A DNA stretch of 64,000 nucleotides from Panacagrimonas perspica (GCF_004364935.1 NZ_SOBT01000009.1:1088398-1152397), one strand, 5' to 3'; positions 7,949 through 16,795 are shown, counted from the stretch's first letter. The notes: generated by a model from the letters alone, not told the origin. Translations and numbers: made by a program.

Positions 7949-9244
7949 ATGCGTAACGAAGGGATGACCCAGATGACGGAGGAATCGCTGGCGCCCGGGC
8001 CCGAGAGGCCCTGGGACATCGACGCCAACGACGAGACCCTGCCGGTGCTGCAGGGCCTGCAGGCGCAGTACGGCGACGTCGTGCGCGTGCGCACCGTGAC
8101 GCGGCCGTCGGACAGCCTGGTGCTGTTCGGCCCCGACGAGCTGCGCTGGGTCCTGTTAACCAACCGCCAGAACTACAAGAAGGGCGTGGGCCTGGAGCGC
8201 GTGAAGATGCTGCTCGGCAACGGCCTGATCGTCAGCGACGGTGATTTCTGGGCGCGCCAGCGGCGAATGATGCAGCCGGCGTTCCACAGCCGCGTGATCA
8301 AGCAGTTCGGCGGGCTCATCGAGCGGCACAACCTCGCGCTGCTGGATCGCTGGGCGGAACGCGCCGCCGACGGCCAGCCGATCAACCTGACGCGGGACAC
8401 CAGCGAGCTGTCGCTGAACATCGTGCTGCAGGCGCTGTTCAGCGTGGACCTCGACAAGCTCACCAACGAGGTGGGCGAGCACCCGTTCACGATGATCGCG
8501 CGCGACAGCCAGCGCGATCTGCGCTTCGCCCAGCAGTTCCGCGCGCTGACCAAGCTGGTCCGCCAGATGATCGAGGACCGCCGCCGCGAGCAGCGCGTGG
8601 AGATGGATTTCCTGTCGATGCTGATGGAAGCGCGCGACAAGGACACGGGCGAGGCGATGCCGGAGCGCGCGCTGATCGACGAGATCATGTCGCTGATCGT
8701 CGCCGGCCACGAGACCACGGCGAGCACGCTGAACTGGACCTGGTACCGGCTCTCGCAGCACGCCGACGTGGAGGCCAGGCTGCACGCGGCGGTCGACGCG
8801 GCGCCCGCGGCCCCGGTGCCCTACGCCGAGCAGGTTCTTCACGAGACGCTGCGCCTGTATCCGCCGGTCTGGCTGTTCAGTCGTCGATCGCTGGGCGACG
8901 ACAAGCTCGGCGGCTATCACGTGCCGGCCGGTACGGACCTCTTCATCAGCCCCTGGCTGCTGCATCGGGACACGCGTTTCTGGAGCGATCCGGAGGCCTA
9001 CCAGCCGGAGCGATTCGCGCCCGAGATCGAGGCGACGCGGCCGAAGTTCTGCTTCATCCCGTTCTCCGCCGGCGCGCGTCATTGCATCGGCGAGGGCTTC
9101 GCGATGATCGAGATGAATCAGCACCTGTATCTGGCGGCACGCCGGTTCCGCCTAAAATATCTCGGCCCGGTGCCCCCGCCGGCCGAATTCCAGATCAACC
9201 TGCGTACGCGCGAAGACCTGTCGATGCAGGTCGTCGCGCGCTGA
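7949..9244 (+). CDS. Cytochrome P450 of the lipid cluster
   Basis: The 431-residue P450 has the I-helix oxygen-activation motif AGHETTAS, the K-helix ETLRLYPP and the haem loop FSAGARHCIGEG, with the axial cysteine at about residue 379. WARQRRMMQPAFHS is the usual C-helix region. The style is that of class-E fatty-acid hydroxylases (CYP4/CYP102-like). Its stop lies eight bases before the acyl-AMP ligase start, so they are probably one transcript leading to the carrier protein and serine palmitoyltransferase. I infer hydroxylation of an acyl chain, possibly while carrier-bound. Three starts are possible (7949, 7964, 7973); 7973 has GAAGGG nine bases upstream. No dedicated ferredoxin is adjacent. 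Confidence 0.88.
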   Translation: MRNEGMTQMTEESLAPGPERPWDIDANDETLPVLQGLQAQYGDVVRVRTVTRPSDSLVLFGPDELRWVLLTNRQNYKKGVGLERVKMLLGNGLIVSDGDFWARQRRMMQPAFHSRVIKQFGGLIERHNLALLDRWAERAADGQPINLTRDTSELSLNIVLQALFSVDLDKLTNEVGEHPFTMIARDSQRDLRFAQQFRALTKLVRQMIEDRRREQRVEMDFLSMLMEARDKDTGEAMPERALIDEIMSLIVAGHETTASTLNWTWYRLSQHADVEARLHAAVDAAPAAPVPYAEQVLHETLRLYPPVWLFSRRSLGDDKLGGYHVPAGTDLFISPWLLHRDTRFWSDPEAYQPERFAPEIEATRPKFCFIPFSAGARHCIGEGFAMIEMNQHLYLAARRFRLKYLGPVPPPAEFQINLRTREDLSMQVVAR

Positions 9245-9252
9245 GAACCTGC

Positions 9253-11232
9253 GTGCCCCCGTCCGAGTCCCGTTTCGAAACGCTTTCCGCCGCGCTGCCG
9301 GCCAACCAGCGCGATGACCGCCAGCTGCTGCTGATCGACGGCGAGGACGACCAACGCGCGCTGAGCTTCGTCGAGCTGCGCCGTCGCGCGCTACGCCTGC
9401 TCGGCGCGCTGCAGCGCAAGGGCCTGAAGGCCGGCGACGCGCTGATCCTGTTCGTGAACGACAACGAGCGCTTCCTGGAGATGTTCTGGGCCGGCGTGCT
9501 CGGCGGCATCGTGCCGGTGCCGATCGCCGTGGGCGTCAGCGACGAGCATCGGCGCAAGCTGTTCCGCGTGTTCGCCCAGTTCGAGCGTGCGTGGATCTTC
9601 AGCGACGCGCGCACGCTCGAGCGGATGGATGCGTTCGCCACGGCACAGGGACTGGTCGATGCCTACGCGCGCATGCAGCCGCAGACCTTGCAGGCAGGCG
9701 CGCTGGACGTGACGGGCGCGCCCGGTCTGGAACATACCGCTGCGCCCGACGACACCGCATTCATCCAGTATTCGTCCGGCTCGACCCGCGATCCGAAGGG
9801 CGTCGTGCTGACGCACCGGAACATCACGGCCAACATCGCGTCGATCCGCCAGGCCGCGCAGTTCACGGACCGCGACGTCGCCCTGAGCTGGATGCCGCTG
9901 ACCCACGACATGGGGCTGATCGGCTTCCACCTGCACATGATCGCCGGCGGCGTCACGCACGCCGTGATGCGCACCGAGCTGTTCGCGCGCCGGCCGCTGC
10001 TGTGGCTGGCCAAGGCCACCGAGCTGCGCGCGACGGTGCTGTGCTCGCCCAATTTCGGCTATCAGCACTACCTCAAGCAGTACGAGGCCAAGCATCCGCA
10101 GGGCCTGGACCTGTCGGCCGTGCGCCTGGTGTTCAACGGCGCCGAACCGATCTCGGCTGAGCTGTGCCAGCGCTTCCTGCAGACGATGCAGCCGCATGGC
10201 CTGCGTGCCGACAGCATGTTCACGGTCTATGGCCTGGCTGAAGCGAGCCTCGCCGTGACCTTCCCGAAGCCCGGCTGCGCGCTGGGGATCGTCCATCTGG
10301 ATCGAGCGGCGCTCAGTGTCGGGCAGCCGGTTCGTCGCCTCTCCGCGGACGCGCCGCAGGCCGCGGCGCTGGTCCGGCTCGGCACCGGGGTGCCAGGGAC
10401 CGAGGTGCGCATCGCGGACCCGGAACGTGCGCCGGTCGCCGACGGGGTGCTGGGGCACGTGCTGATCAAGGGCGACAACGTCACGCGCGGCTATTTCCGC
10501 GATGAGACGTCCACCCAGGCCGCGATCGCAGCGGACGGCTGGCTCGATACGGGGGACCTCGGCGTTGTCGTCGACGGCGAGCTGGTCATCGCCGGCCGCA
10601 CCAAGGACGTGATCTTCGTCAGCGGCCAGAACTGGTATCCGCACGACCTCGAAGGCATCGCCGAACAGGTCGAGGGAGTCGAGACCAACAAGGTGGTCGC
10701 CGTGGGCGCGCGCGCTGCGCAGGCCGAAGGCGGCGAGGAACTGGTCGTGTTCGTTCTGCATCGGGGCGATGTCGCGGCCTTCGCGCCGACCGCGCGCGAG
10801 TTGCGGCGGGTCCTCAATCAGCAGACCGGCCTGCAGGTGGCGCACGTGCTGCCCGTCACCCGCATCCCGAAGACGACCAGCGGCAAGTTGCAGCGGCACG
10901 TGCTGGCGCGGGCGTTCGAAGCGGGCGAATTCGAGGCGGTGAGGGCGGAACTGGCGCCCCTCATGGATACGACGGCGGATGTTCCAGAGGCCGGCACATC
11001 GGATCAGGGCACCACGCTGGGGCGTCTGCAACAGCTTTGCGAGCGGTTGATCCCGGACAAGCGCATCGATCCGGCGACCAATCTTTTCGAGATCAACCTC
11101 AGTTCGCTGACTCTGGCACGACTCCATGAAGGCATCGATGAGGCCTTTCCAGGCCGGCTCGACGTCATGGATCTCTTCGACTACCCCACGCTTCAGGACC
11201 TCGCCAGCTTCCTGGATGGTCCGGCCCGCTGA
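9253..11232 (+). CDS. Fatty acyl-AMP ligase with C-terminal carrier-protein-like domain
   Basis: This 659-residue adenylating enzyme has the P-loop FIQYSSGSTRDPKG, WMPLTHDMGL, YGLAEASLAV and DTGDLG, and its C-terminal lysine in PKTTSGKLQRH. The pattern fits fatty acyl-AMP ligases, which load free fatty acids onto carrier proteins rather than CoA. Residues from about 580 form an ACP-like helical domain with NLFEINLSSLTLARL, where the second serine matches the phosphopantetheine site although the usual Asp-Ser is Ser-Ser. GTG 9253 is the start: it follows the P450 stop closely and precedes the first conserved residues. The enzyme likely feeds acyl groups into this sphingolipid-type cluster. Confidence 0.85.
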   Translation: MPPSESRFETLSAALPANQRDDRQLLLIDGEDDQRALSFVELRRRALRLLGALQRKGLKAGDALILFVNDNERFLEMFWAGVLGGIVPVPIAVGVSDEHRRKLFRVFAQFERAWIFSDARTLERMDAFATAQGLVDAYARMQPQTLQAGALDVTGAPGLEHTAAPDDTAFIQYSSGSTRDPKGVVLTHRNITANIASIRQAAQFTDRDVALSWMPLTHDMGLIGFHLHMIAGGVTHAVMRTELFARRPLLWLAKATELRATVLCSPNFGYQHYLKQYEAKHPQGLDLSAVRLVFNGAEPISAELCQRFLQTMQPHGLRADSMFTVYGLAEASLAVTFPKPGCALGIVHLDRAALSVGQPVRRLSADAPQAAALVRLGTGVPGTEVRIADPERAPVADGVLGHVLIKGDNVTRGYFRDETSTQAAIAADGWLDTGDLGVVVDGELVIAGRTKDVIFVSGQNWYPHDLEGIAEQVEGVETNKVVAVGARAAQAEGGEELVVFVLHRGDVAAFAPTARELRRVLNQQTGLQVAHVLPVTRIPKTTSGKLQRHVLARAFEAGEFEAVRAELAPLMDTTADVPEAGTSDQGTTLGRLQQLCERLIPDKRIDPATNLFEINLSSLTLARLHEGIDEAFPGRLDVMDLFDYPTLQDLASFLDGPAR

Positions 11233-11417
11233 GGGGACAACCGGTCGTCGGACGCCCAGACTTGGACATGGCAATGAAATTGCGCACTCGTTGCGCAGAC
11301 ATTACAGTGGCCGACGCCGAGTTTCGCTTACGGGGCGCTTACGGGGATTTGACCTCCGAAGCGTGCGAGCAGTCGGCGCGATCGCGCTCGATTCTGGGTA
11401 CATGCCGGAGTTCTTGA

Positions 11418-13232
11418 TTGGACGGTGCCTTGGCTGCAATTGACCGTTTGACCCCCACGGAGAGCGGGATCGAGCTTCGTCGCGCGGACTTTGCCACGCT
11501 GACAGACGCGCTCGATTACGCCGCACAGGGTGCCACCGGCTTCAATTATTACGATGGACGTGGCGAACTCTCGGCCGCGTTGTCCTACCGCGAACTGCGG
11601 GAACAGGCACGCGAACTCGCGCTTCGCCTGCAGCGTTTTGGCCGGGGCAGCCGTGTGGCGCTCGTGGCGCACACGCATCCTGACTTCGCTGTCATGTTCT
11701 ACGCGTGCCAGTACGCGGCCGTCGTTCCGGTGCCGCTGCCTGCCGCGATCCACCTGGGCGGCCGTGACGCCTACGTGCGTCATCTGCATGAAATGCTGCG
11801 CGATTGCCAGGCCAGCGCCGCCTTCGCTCCGGCGGACTTCGTCGACATGCTGCGTGAGGCGTCCCAGGGCCTGCCGATGAAGCTGGCCGGCACGCGCTCC
11901 GAATTCATGGCACTGGAGGCCGCGCCCGCGCTGCCCAAGGCGCCCAAGCCCGACGAGCTGGCGTATCTCCAGTACACCTCGGGCAGCACGCGCTTTCCGC
12001 GCGGCACGATGATCAAGCAGTCCGCGGTTCTGAATAACCTGGAAGCGATCTTCAACCACGGCTTCCGCATGGAAGCGGGTGACCGCTTCTGCTCGTGGCT
12101 GCCGTATTACCACGACATGGGTCTGGTCGGCATCGTGCTGGGCTGCGTGGCCACGCAGCGCTCGGTCGACTACCTCGCCACGCGAGAGTTCGCCATGCGC
12201 CCGCGCCTGTGGCTGAAGCTGATGTCGCAGAACCGCGCCACGATTTCGTTCAGCCCGCCGTTTGGCTACGCCCTCTGCGCGCGCCGGCTGCGTCAGAAGG
12301 ATGCCGAGGCCCTGGACCTGTCGTCCTGGCGCGTGGCGGGTGTCGGCGCCGAAATGATTCATCCGGAATGGCTCCAGACCTTCGCCGACGTGCTGGCTCC
12401 CGCCGGTTTCGACGCCAAGGCCTTCCTGCCGAGCTACGGCATGGCCGAGTGTGCGCTGGGTGTCAGCTTCGCGCCGATCGGTACGGGTTCGCAGATCGAC
12501 CATGTCGACGGCGAATACCTGTCGATGCACGGCGAGGCTCGCGCGGTGGGCGCCAACGTCTCGCGCAGCAGCGGCTACATCAATTGCGGCGAGCCGCTGC
12601 CGGGCTTCGAGGTCGAGATTCGCGACGAGCGTGGCGGTCTTCTGCCCGATCGTCATTGCGGCCGTATCTTCCTGCGTGGACCCAGCGTCATGTCGGGCTA
12701 CTTCGGGAATGTCGACGCCACGCGCGAAGCGCTGTCGATCGACGGCTGGCTGAACACGGGTGATCTGGGTTACCGCGTCAACGGCAACCTTCACATCACC
12801 GGCCGCGCCAAGGACCTGCTGATCATCAACGGGCGCAACATCTGGCCGCAGGACATCGAACTGCTGGCCGAGCAACAGCCCGAAGTGCGTCCCACGGACA
12901 CCTCCGCGTTCTCCATTGCGGGCGAGGACGGCGGCGAAGTGGCGGTGCTGGTCGTGCAGTGCAGGGAAACCGATGCGGCTGCGCTGGCCTCACTGGTCCA
13001 GCGTCTGCAGCAGGCCATCTACGGTGAATTCGGCATTCACTGCCTGATCGAACTGGTGCCCCCGCACACGCTCCCGCGCACCTCGTCCGGCAAGCTGTCC
13101 CGCAGCACGGCGCGCAAGGAATTCCTCGAACGCCATAGCGGCGAGCGCTGGAAGGATGCCCCGCGGGCCCTGATCAGCGACGGCGCGCGCGCACGTATGC
13201 GCAAGGGCGAAACGGCCGACTTCGCGCCGTAA
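11418..13232 (+). CDS. Second fatty acyl-AMP ligase / acyl-ACP synthetase
   Basis: The 604-residue protein shows LQYTSGSTRFPRG, WLPYYHDMGLVG, SYGMAECALGVS, NTGDLGYR and the terminal RTSSGKLSRS. It has no carrier domain of its own, so the free-standing ACP at 13386 is its probable partner. A TTG start at 11418 is supported by GGAG at 11407-11410, seven bases upstream; no ATG or GTG lies nearby in frame. It is 185 bp downstream of the first ligase and 153 bp before the ACP gene. In Caulobacter ceramide synthesis an acyl-ACP synthetase (AasR) works with AcpR and Spt; this gene or its neighbour could fill that role. Confidence 0.85.
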   Translation: MDGALAAIDRLTPTESGIELRRADFATLTDALDYAAQGATGFNYYDGRGELSAALSYRELREQARELALRLQRFGRGSRVALVAHTHPDFAVMFYACQYAAVVPVPLPAAIHLGGRDAYVRHLHEMLRDCQASAAFAPADFVDMLREASQGLPMKLAGTRSEFMALEAAPALPKAPKPDELAYLQYTSGSTRFPRGTMIKQSAVLNNLEAIFNHGFRMEAGDRFCSWLPYYHDMGLVGIVLGCVATQRSVDYLATREFAMRPRLWLKLMSQNRATISFSPPFGYALCARRLRQKDAEALDLSSWRVAGVGAEMIHPEWLQTFADVLAPAGFDAKAFLPSYGMAECALGVSFAPIGTGSQIDHVDGEYLSMHGEARAVGANVSRSSGYINCGEPLPGFEVEIRDERGGLLPDRHCGRIFLRGPSVMSGYFGNVDATREALSIDGWLNTGDLGYRVNGNLHITGRAKDLLIINGRNIWPQDIELLAEQQPEVRPTDTSAFSIAGEDGGEVAVLVVQCRETDAAALASLVQRLQQAIYGEFGIHCLIELVPPHTLPRTSSGKLSRSTARKEFLERHSGERWKDAPRALISDGARARMRKGETADFAP

Positions 13233-13385
13233 CGCCGGCGGCTCAACATCGGGCCTCCTCGGAGGCCCCAATGCGCCGAACTGGTTGGCCTTCGTCCGCT
13301 TTGCGATAATTTCCTACCAGAGCACCGCCCTGGCGGCGACAGCCGTCGGCAAGGCACCGCTCACGGCACGAAGGAAACAGGTTCG

Positions 13386-13643
13386 ATGACGGATACGGCC
13401 TCGACGGTCGAAAAAGCGGTACGTGCGGCGCTCGAATCGGTTCGTCCGGATGCCGCAGGCATCGACGGCAGCACCGATCTCACGAGCGAACTGGGCCTCG
13501 ACTCTCTTCAGGTGATGGACATGGTCATGGAGATCGAAGATCTCCTCGACGTGTCCGTCCCGGTGGAGACGCTGGCCGACGCGCGTACGCTGGACCAGCT
13601 CTGTGCCGGCATCGTCCGACTCAAGGAACCCAAATCCGCGTGA
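13386..13643 (+). CDS. acpR: Acyl carrier protein of the serine palmitoyltransferase cluster
   Basis: The 85-residue acidic protein has the carrier signature ELGLDSLQVMD, with the phosphopantetheine serine at about residue 39. AAGGAAA lies upstream of the ATG. Its stop overlaps the GTG start of the serine palmitoyltransferase, so the two are translationally coupled. This matches the AcpR-Spt pairing known from Caulobacter ceramide synthesis, where acyl-ACP is the thioester substrate. The symbol is assigned by this context, not by a sequence search. Confidence 0.85.
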   Translation: MTDTASTVEKAVRAALESVRPDAAGIDGSTDLTSELGLDSLQVMDMVMEIEDLLDVSVPVETLADARTLDQLCAGIVRLKEPKSA

Positions 13644-14845
13644 GCCTGTTCGACAAATTCAAGGTTCTGGCCGAACTCAAGAAAGCACTCGGAGACGGCG
13701 CACAGGTCTCATCGGTGGCAACGCCGATGGACCAGGTGCACTCCGCGACCTCGGCCAGCATCCAGGGACGCAAGGTGGTGCTGGCCGGCACCAACAACTA
13801 TCTCGGCCTGACGTTCGATGAGCGCTGTCGCGCCGCCGCGATAGCCGCGATCGAGGCCATGGGCACCGGCACCACCGGTTCGCGCATGGCGAGCGGCAAC
13901 TACGCTGGGCACCGCGATCTCGAAGAAGCCCTGGCCGGTGCGTTCGGCTGGCCGTCCGGGATCGTGTTCTCGACGGGATACCAGGCCAACCTCGGAGCCT
14001 TGTCCGCACTCGCCAGCACCGGCGACACGCTGGTCATCGATGCCGACAGCCACGCCAGCATTCACGACGCCTGCCGCCTGAGCCAAGCCACCACGATCCG
14101 TTTTCGCCACAACGATCCGAACAATCTCGAACGGCATCTGTCGCGGCTGGGAGCCGACGCCTCGCGCGCCCTGGTCGTCGTCGAAAGCCTCTACAGCGTG
14201 CTCGGCGATCGTGCGCCGCTGGCGGAAATCACCGAGATCACCAAGCGTTACGGCGCGTGGCTGATCGTCGACGAGGCGCACTCGTTCGGCTTGTACGGCG
14301 CGCGTGGTCTGGGCATCTGCGAAGAGTTGGGGCTGCTCGACAAGGTCGACTTCATCGTCGGCACGTTCTCCAAGAGCCTGGGCGGCGTCGGCGGCTTCTG
14401 CGTGAGCCGTCATCCGGAGCTCGAACTGATCCGCATGGCGAGCCGCCCCTACATCTTCACGGCCTCGCCGCCGCCGGGCGTCATCGCCGCCACGCGCTGC
14501 GCGCTGGATCGCGTGCTCGAAGGGCACGATCTGCGCGCGAAGCTGTGGCGTCACGTCGGCCGGCTGTACTCGGAGCTCGAGCGCCTGGGCTATCGCGTCG
14601 GCACGACGACGCCGGGTCCGGTTGCCGCACTGGTCTTCAGCGAACGCGAGGAGGCCAAGGCGCAATGGCAGGGGCTGCTCGATGCGGGCGTGTACACCAA
14701 CCTGATGATCCCGCCGGCGACGCCCATCGGCACGAACATCGTGCGCATCAGCCTGAGCGCAGCGCACAGCGACGAAGAGATCTCGCACATCATCGGCGCC
14801 CTCGAACAACTCGCAAAGAAGCGGCCCGTGACGGCCGCCGCTTGA
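13640..14845 (+). CDS. spt: Serine palmitoyltransferase (alpha-oxoamine synthase)
   Basis: The 401-residue PLP enzyme has NNYLGLT, the catalytic-face histidine in [10 protein letters not shown] (about 138), [10 protein letters not shown] (Asp211, His214) and the Schiff-base lysine in [11 protein letters not shown] (about 245). It condenses an acyl thioester with an amino acid and releases CO2. Coupling to an ACP and acyl-AMP ligases points to serine palmitoyltransferase, the first step of sphingolipid synthesis, rather than KBL or BioF, because no threonine or biotin genes are near. GTG 13640 overlaps the ACP stop. The NAD-dependent ceramide reductase (CerR) usual in such clusters is not in the window. 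Confidence 0.85.
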   Translation: MSLFDKFKVLAELKKALGDGAQVSSVATPMDQVHSATSASIQGRKVVLAGTNNYLGLTFDERCRAAAIAAIEAMGTGTTGSRMASGNYAGHRDLEEALAGAFGWPSGIVFSTGYQANLGALSALASTGDTLVIDADSHASIHDACRLSQATTIRFRHNDPNNLERHLSRLGADASRALVVVESLYSVLGDRAPLAEITEITKRYGAWLIVDEAHSFGLYGARGLGICEELGLLDKVDFIVGTFSKSLGGVGGFCVSRHPELELIRMASRPYIFTASPPPGVIAATRCALDRVLEGHDLRAKLWRHVGRLYSELERLGYRVGTTTPGPVAALVFSEREEAKAQWQGLLDAGVYTNLMIPPATPIGTNIVRISLSAAHSDEEISHIIGALEQLAKKRPVTAAA

Positions 14846-14902
14846 TTCCCATCGCAGGCAGGTCGCTGCCGCAGGGTGCCTCCGCTACACTTCCGCCGTA
14901 AC

Positions 14903-14979
14903 GCGCTCGTAGCTCAGCTGGATAGAGTACTGCCCTCCGAAGGCAGTGGTCGGACGTTCGAATCGTCTCGAGCGCACCA
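14903..14979 (+). tRNA. tRNA-Arg (anticodon CCG)
   Basis: The 77-nt cloverleaf has acceptor GCGCTCG (14903-14909) pairing with CGAGCGC (14969-14975), followed by ACCA with CCA encoded. The anticodon stem CTGCC/GGCAG encloses the loop CTCCGAA with anticodon CCG, and the T-loop is TTCGAAT. It decodes CGG. A TACACT sequence 12 nt upstream could be a -10 element, and a terminator follows directly. Confidence 0.95.
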
Positions 14980-14993
14980 AACGCAGTCATTCA

Positions 14994-15029
14994 AAGCCCG
15001 ATCGGATGTTTCGCCGATCGGGCTTTTTT
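14994..15029 (+). terminator. Intrinsic terminator of tRNA-Arg
   Basis: AAGCCCGATCGG (14994-15005) pairs with CCGATCGGGCTT (15014-15025) around an eight-base loop and is followed by a run of Ts to 15029. It ends the tRNA transcript 15 bases after the gene. Confidence 0.9.
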
Positions 15030-15077
15030 GTGGCGCGCGGATGCGCCCATGAGGCAATGACCGCCGCCATCAACCGC

Positions 15078-15126
15078 AAGACCTTCCTTTCGACGGGCGC
15101 GTCGGCCCGAGAGGCTGCGCTCTAAT
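15078..15126 (+). promoter_or_regulatory. Alkane-island operator, copy A, with -10-like TCTAAT
   Basis: Positions 15078-15101 match the shared 24-bp element: AAGACCTTCCTTTCGA, then C, then GGGCGCG. The consensus is AARACCCTCCTTTCGA, one variable base, then AGGCGCG. TCTAAT (15121-15126) begins 20 bases after the element's last base, a spacing also seen at copy F. The element precedes the rubredoxin gene by 139 bp. No -35 hexamer is evident, which fits an activator-dependent promoter. Confidence 0.6.
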
Positions 15127-15240
15127 TCTCCGTCTCATCGCCGCCGTCGCAGCGACCAGGAAGGCGGAACGCGTGGTGCTTCGCTGGCAGATGCCGGGAC
15201 GCGCGCCGACGCCGCGATCCCTCCCCGCCGTTCTCCCGTC

Positions 15241-15420
15241 ATGGCCGACACTCCTTTCAAGCAGTGGCAATGCGCCACCTGCGATTTCTACTACGACGAA
15301 GCCCTGGGCCTTCCGGGCGACGGCATCGCGCCGGGGACTCGCTGGGAAGACGTGCCGGAGACGTGGACGTGCCCGGATTGTTCGGCACCGAAGTCCGACT
15401 TCTTCATGGTCGAGGTGTAA
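15241..15420 (+). CDS. Rubredoxin
   Basis: The 59-residue iron protein has the two Cys-x2-Cys knuckles CATCD and CPDCS, and [12 protein letters not shown] typical of AlkG-type rubredoxins that serve alkane hydroxylases. It would carry electrons from a rubredoxin reductase (not in the window) to AlkB. The first knuckle ends in Asp instead of the usual Gly. It lies in the alkane island about 3.3 kb before alkB1, which carries its own fused rubredoxin. Operator copy A sits upstream. Confidence 0.93.
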   Translation: MADTPFKQWQCATCDFYYDEALGLPGDGIAPGTRWEDVPETWTCPDCSAPKSDFFMVEV

Positions 15421-15431
15421 GGCCGCTGCTG

Positions 15432-15471
15432 CGAAAGGAGGGGCATTCAACCCTGCCTTTCGAGAGGCGCG
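15432..15471 (+). promoter_or_regulatory. Alkane-island operator, copy B, with extra upstream half-site
   Basis: CAACCCTGCCTTTCGA followed by G and AGGCGCG occupies 15448-15471. Immediately upstream, CGAAAGGAGGG (15432-15442) is nearly the reverse complement of CCCTGCCTTTCG, giving an additional inverted half-site that copies A, C, E and F lack. It lies 214 bp before the alcohol dehydrogenase. The -10 region is not obvious. Confidence 0.55.
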
Positions 15472-15610
15472 CGTCCTGAGTGATTGGGGCAATGTCGCGC
15501 ACAGGCGTTGATGCGAGCGCAATCGTTCGCTGCGATTCATCGCCGACAGAACACTCCGCGAGATCCGACAGGACTGCGGATTCGATTTCCTCCCCGCGAG
15601 AGCGGTTACA

Positions 15611-15645
15611 GGGGGCGGTAACGCATTCCGCCCCCCTCTTTTTTT
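15611..15645 (+). terminator. Intrinsic terminator ahead of the alcohol dehydrogenase (possible attenuator)
   Basis: GGGGGCGG (15611-15618) pairs with CCGCCCCC (15628-15635) around a nine-base loop, followed by CTC and seven Ts. It lies downstream of operator copy B but 40 bp before the dehydrogenase ATG. It may end the rubredoxin transcript, attenuate dehydrogenase expression, or close a short RNA of roughly 150 nt started near copy B. Confidence 0.8.
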
Positions 15646-15685
15646 CTCGGGAAGAACGTCACTAAAAAACAGGAGGAGAGGAATC

Positions 15686-16795
15686 ATGGGCAACACCAAG
15701 GCCAGGGCGGCGGTCGTGCGCACGATCGGCGGCCCGTTCGAGATCGAAGACATCGAGATCGCGCCTCCGCGTGAACACGAAGTCCTCGTCAGGATGGTCG
15801 GCGTGGGCATCTGCCACACGGACCTGGTGTGCCGCGACGGCTTCGGATTGCCGATGCCCATCGTCCTCGGGCACGAAGGCTCCGGCATCATCGAAGCGGT
15901 GGGCGAAAAGGTGACGCGCGTGCGCGCAGGCGACCCGGTTGTCATCAGCTTCGATTCGTGCGGATCCTGCGCCGGATGCCACGACGAGGTGCCGGCTCAC
16001 TGCGATCAGTTCATGCCGCGCAATCTCTCCGGCAGCCGCGTCTCGGACGGCACCACGGCGCTGAGCGTCGACGGCGAAAAGATCTTCGCGAATTTCTTCG
16101 GTCAGTCCTCGTTCGCGACGCACGCCATCGCGCACGAAACCAATGTCGTGCCGGTGCCGCGCGATCTGCCGCTGGAACTGCTCGGCCCGCTGGGATGCGG
16201 TGTCATGACCGGGGCCGGTGCCGTGCTCAACTCGTTGCAGGTTCGCGAGGGCGAGTCGGTCGTGATCTTCGGCGCAGGGGCGGTCGGCATCAGCGCGGTG
16301 CTGGCAGCCGCGGCGGTCGGGGCCAGTCCCATCATCGTCGTCGAGCCGAATGAAGGTCGGTGTCGCCTGGCTTGCGAGCTGGGCGCGACGATCACGCTTC
16401 AGCCGTCTGCGGAACCCGACCTCGTGGATCGCATCAAGGCATCGACGGCAGGCGGGGCACGACACGCGATCGACACGACTGCGAACGCCAAGGTGATCGA
16501 AACGGCGGCGTTGGTGCTGGGAATCAACGGCGTCCTCGGATTGCTCGGCGTCCCGAACGCAACCGATACGGTCACGTTCAATCTTCTCGAACTGTTGACG
16601 CGAGGCATCGTGATCCGCTCGATCATCGAAGGCGATGCCGACCCCCAGTCCTTCATTCCGAAGATGCTGAGCCTCTATCGCGACGGGCGCTTCCCGTTCG
16701 ACCGGATGATCCGATCGTTCCCTTTCGACAAGATCAACGAAGCGGCGGCTGCCGCCGAGTCCGGCGCGGTGATCAAGCCCGTTCTCGTTTTTTGA
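15686..16795 (+). CDS. Zinc-dependent alcohol dehydrogenase (benzyl/long-chain alcohol type)
   Basis: This 369-residue MDR enzyme has catalytic zinc ligands Cys43 (GICHTD), His63/Glu64 (LGHEGSG) and about Cys171 (LGCGVMTGAG). The structural zinc cysteines are 92, 95, 98 and 106, and the NAD-binding motif is FGAGAVG. It resembles aryl/benzyl alcohol dehydrogenases and would oxidise primary alcohols to aldehydes in the cytoplasm. AGGAGGAGAGG upstream of ATG 15686 is a strong ribosome site. In this island the natural role is probably 1-alkanol oxidation after AlkB (inference). Operator copy B and a terminator precede it. Confidence 0.88.
   Translation: MGNTKARAAVVRTIGGPFEIEDIEIAPPREHEVLVRMVGVGICHTDLVCRDGFGLPMPIVLGHEGSGIIEAVGEKVTRVRAGDPVVISFDSCGSCAGCHDEVPAHCDQFMPRNLSGSRVSDGTTALSVDGEKIFANFFGQSSFATHAIAHETNVVPVPRDLPLELLGPLGCGVMTGAGAVLNSLQVREGESVVIFGAGAVGISAVLAAAAVGASPIIVVEPNEGRCRLACELGATITLQPSAEPDLVDRIKASTAGGARHAIDTTANAKVIETAALVLGINGVLGLLGVPNATDTVTFNLLELLTRGIVIRSIIEGDADPQSFIPKMLSLYRDGRFPFDRMIRSFPFDKINEAAAAAESGAVIKPVLVF

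Noticed and set aside
15057-15125. Short open frame of 22 codons just after the tRNA terminator
   Set aside because: It overlaps operator copy A and the -10-like TCTAAT, has no ribosome site and shows no similarity; chance frame.
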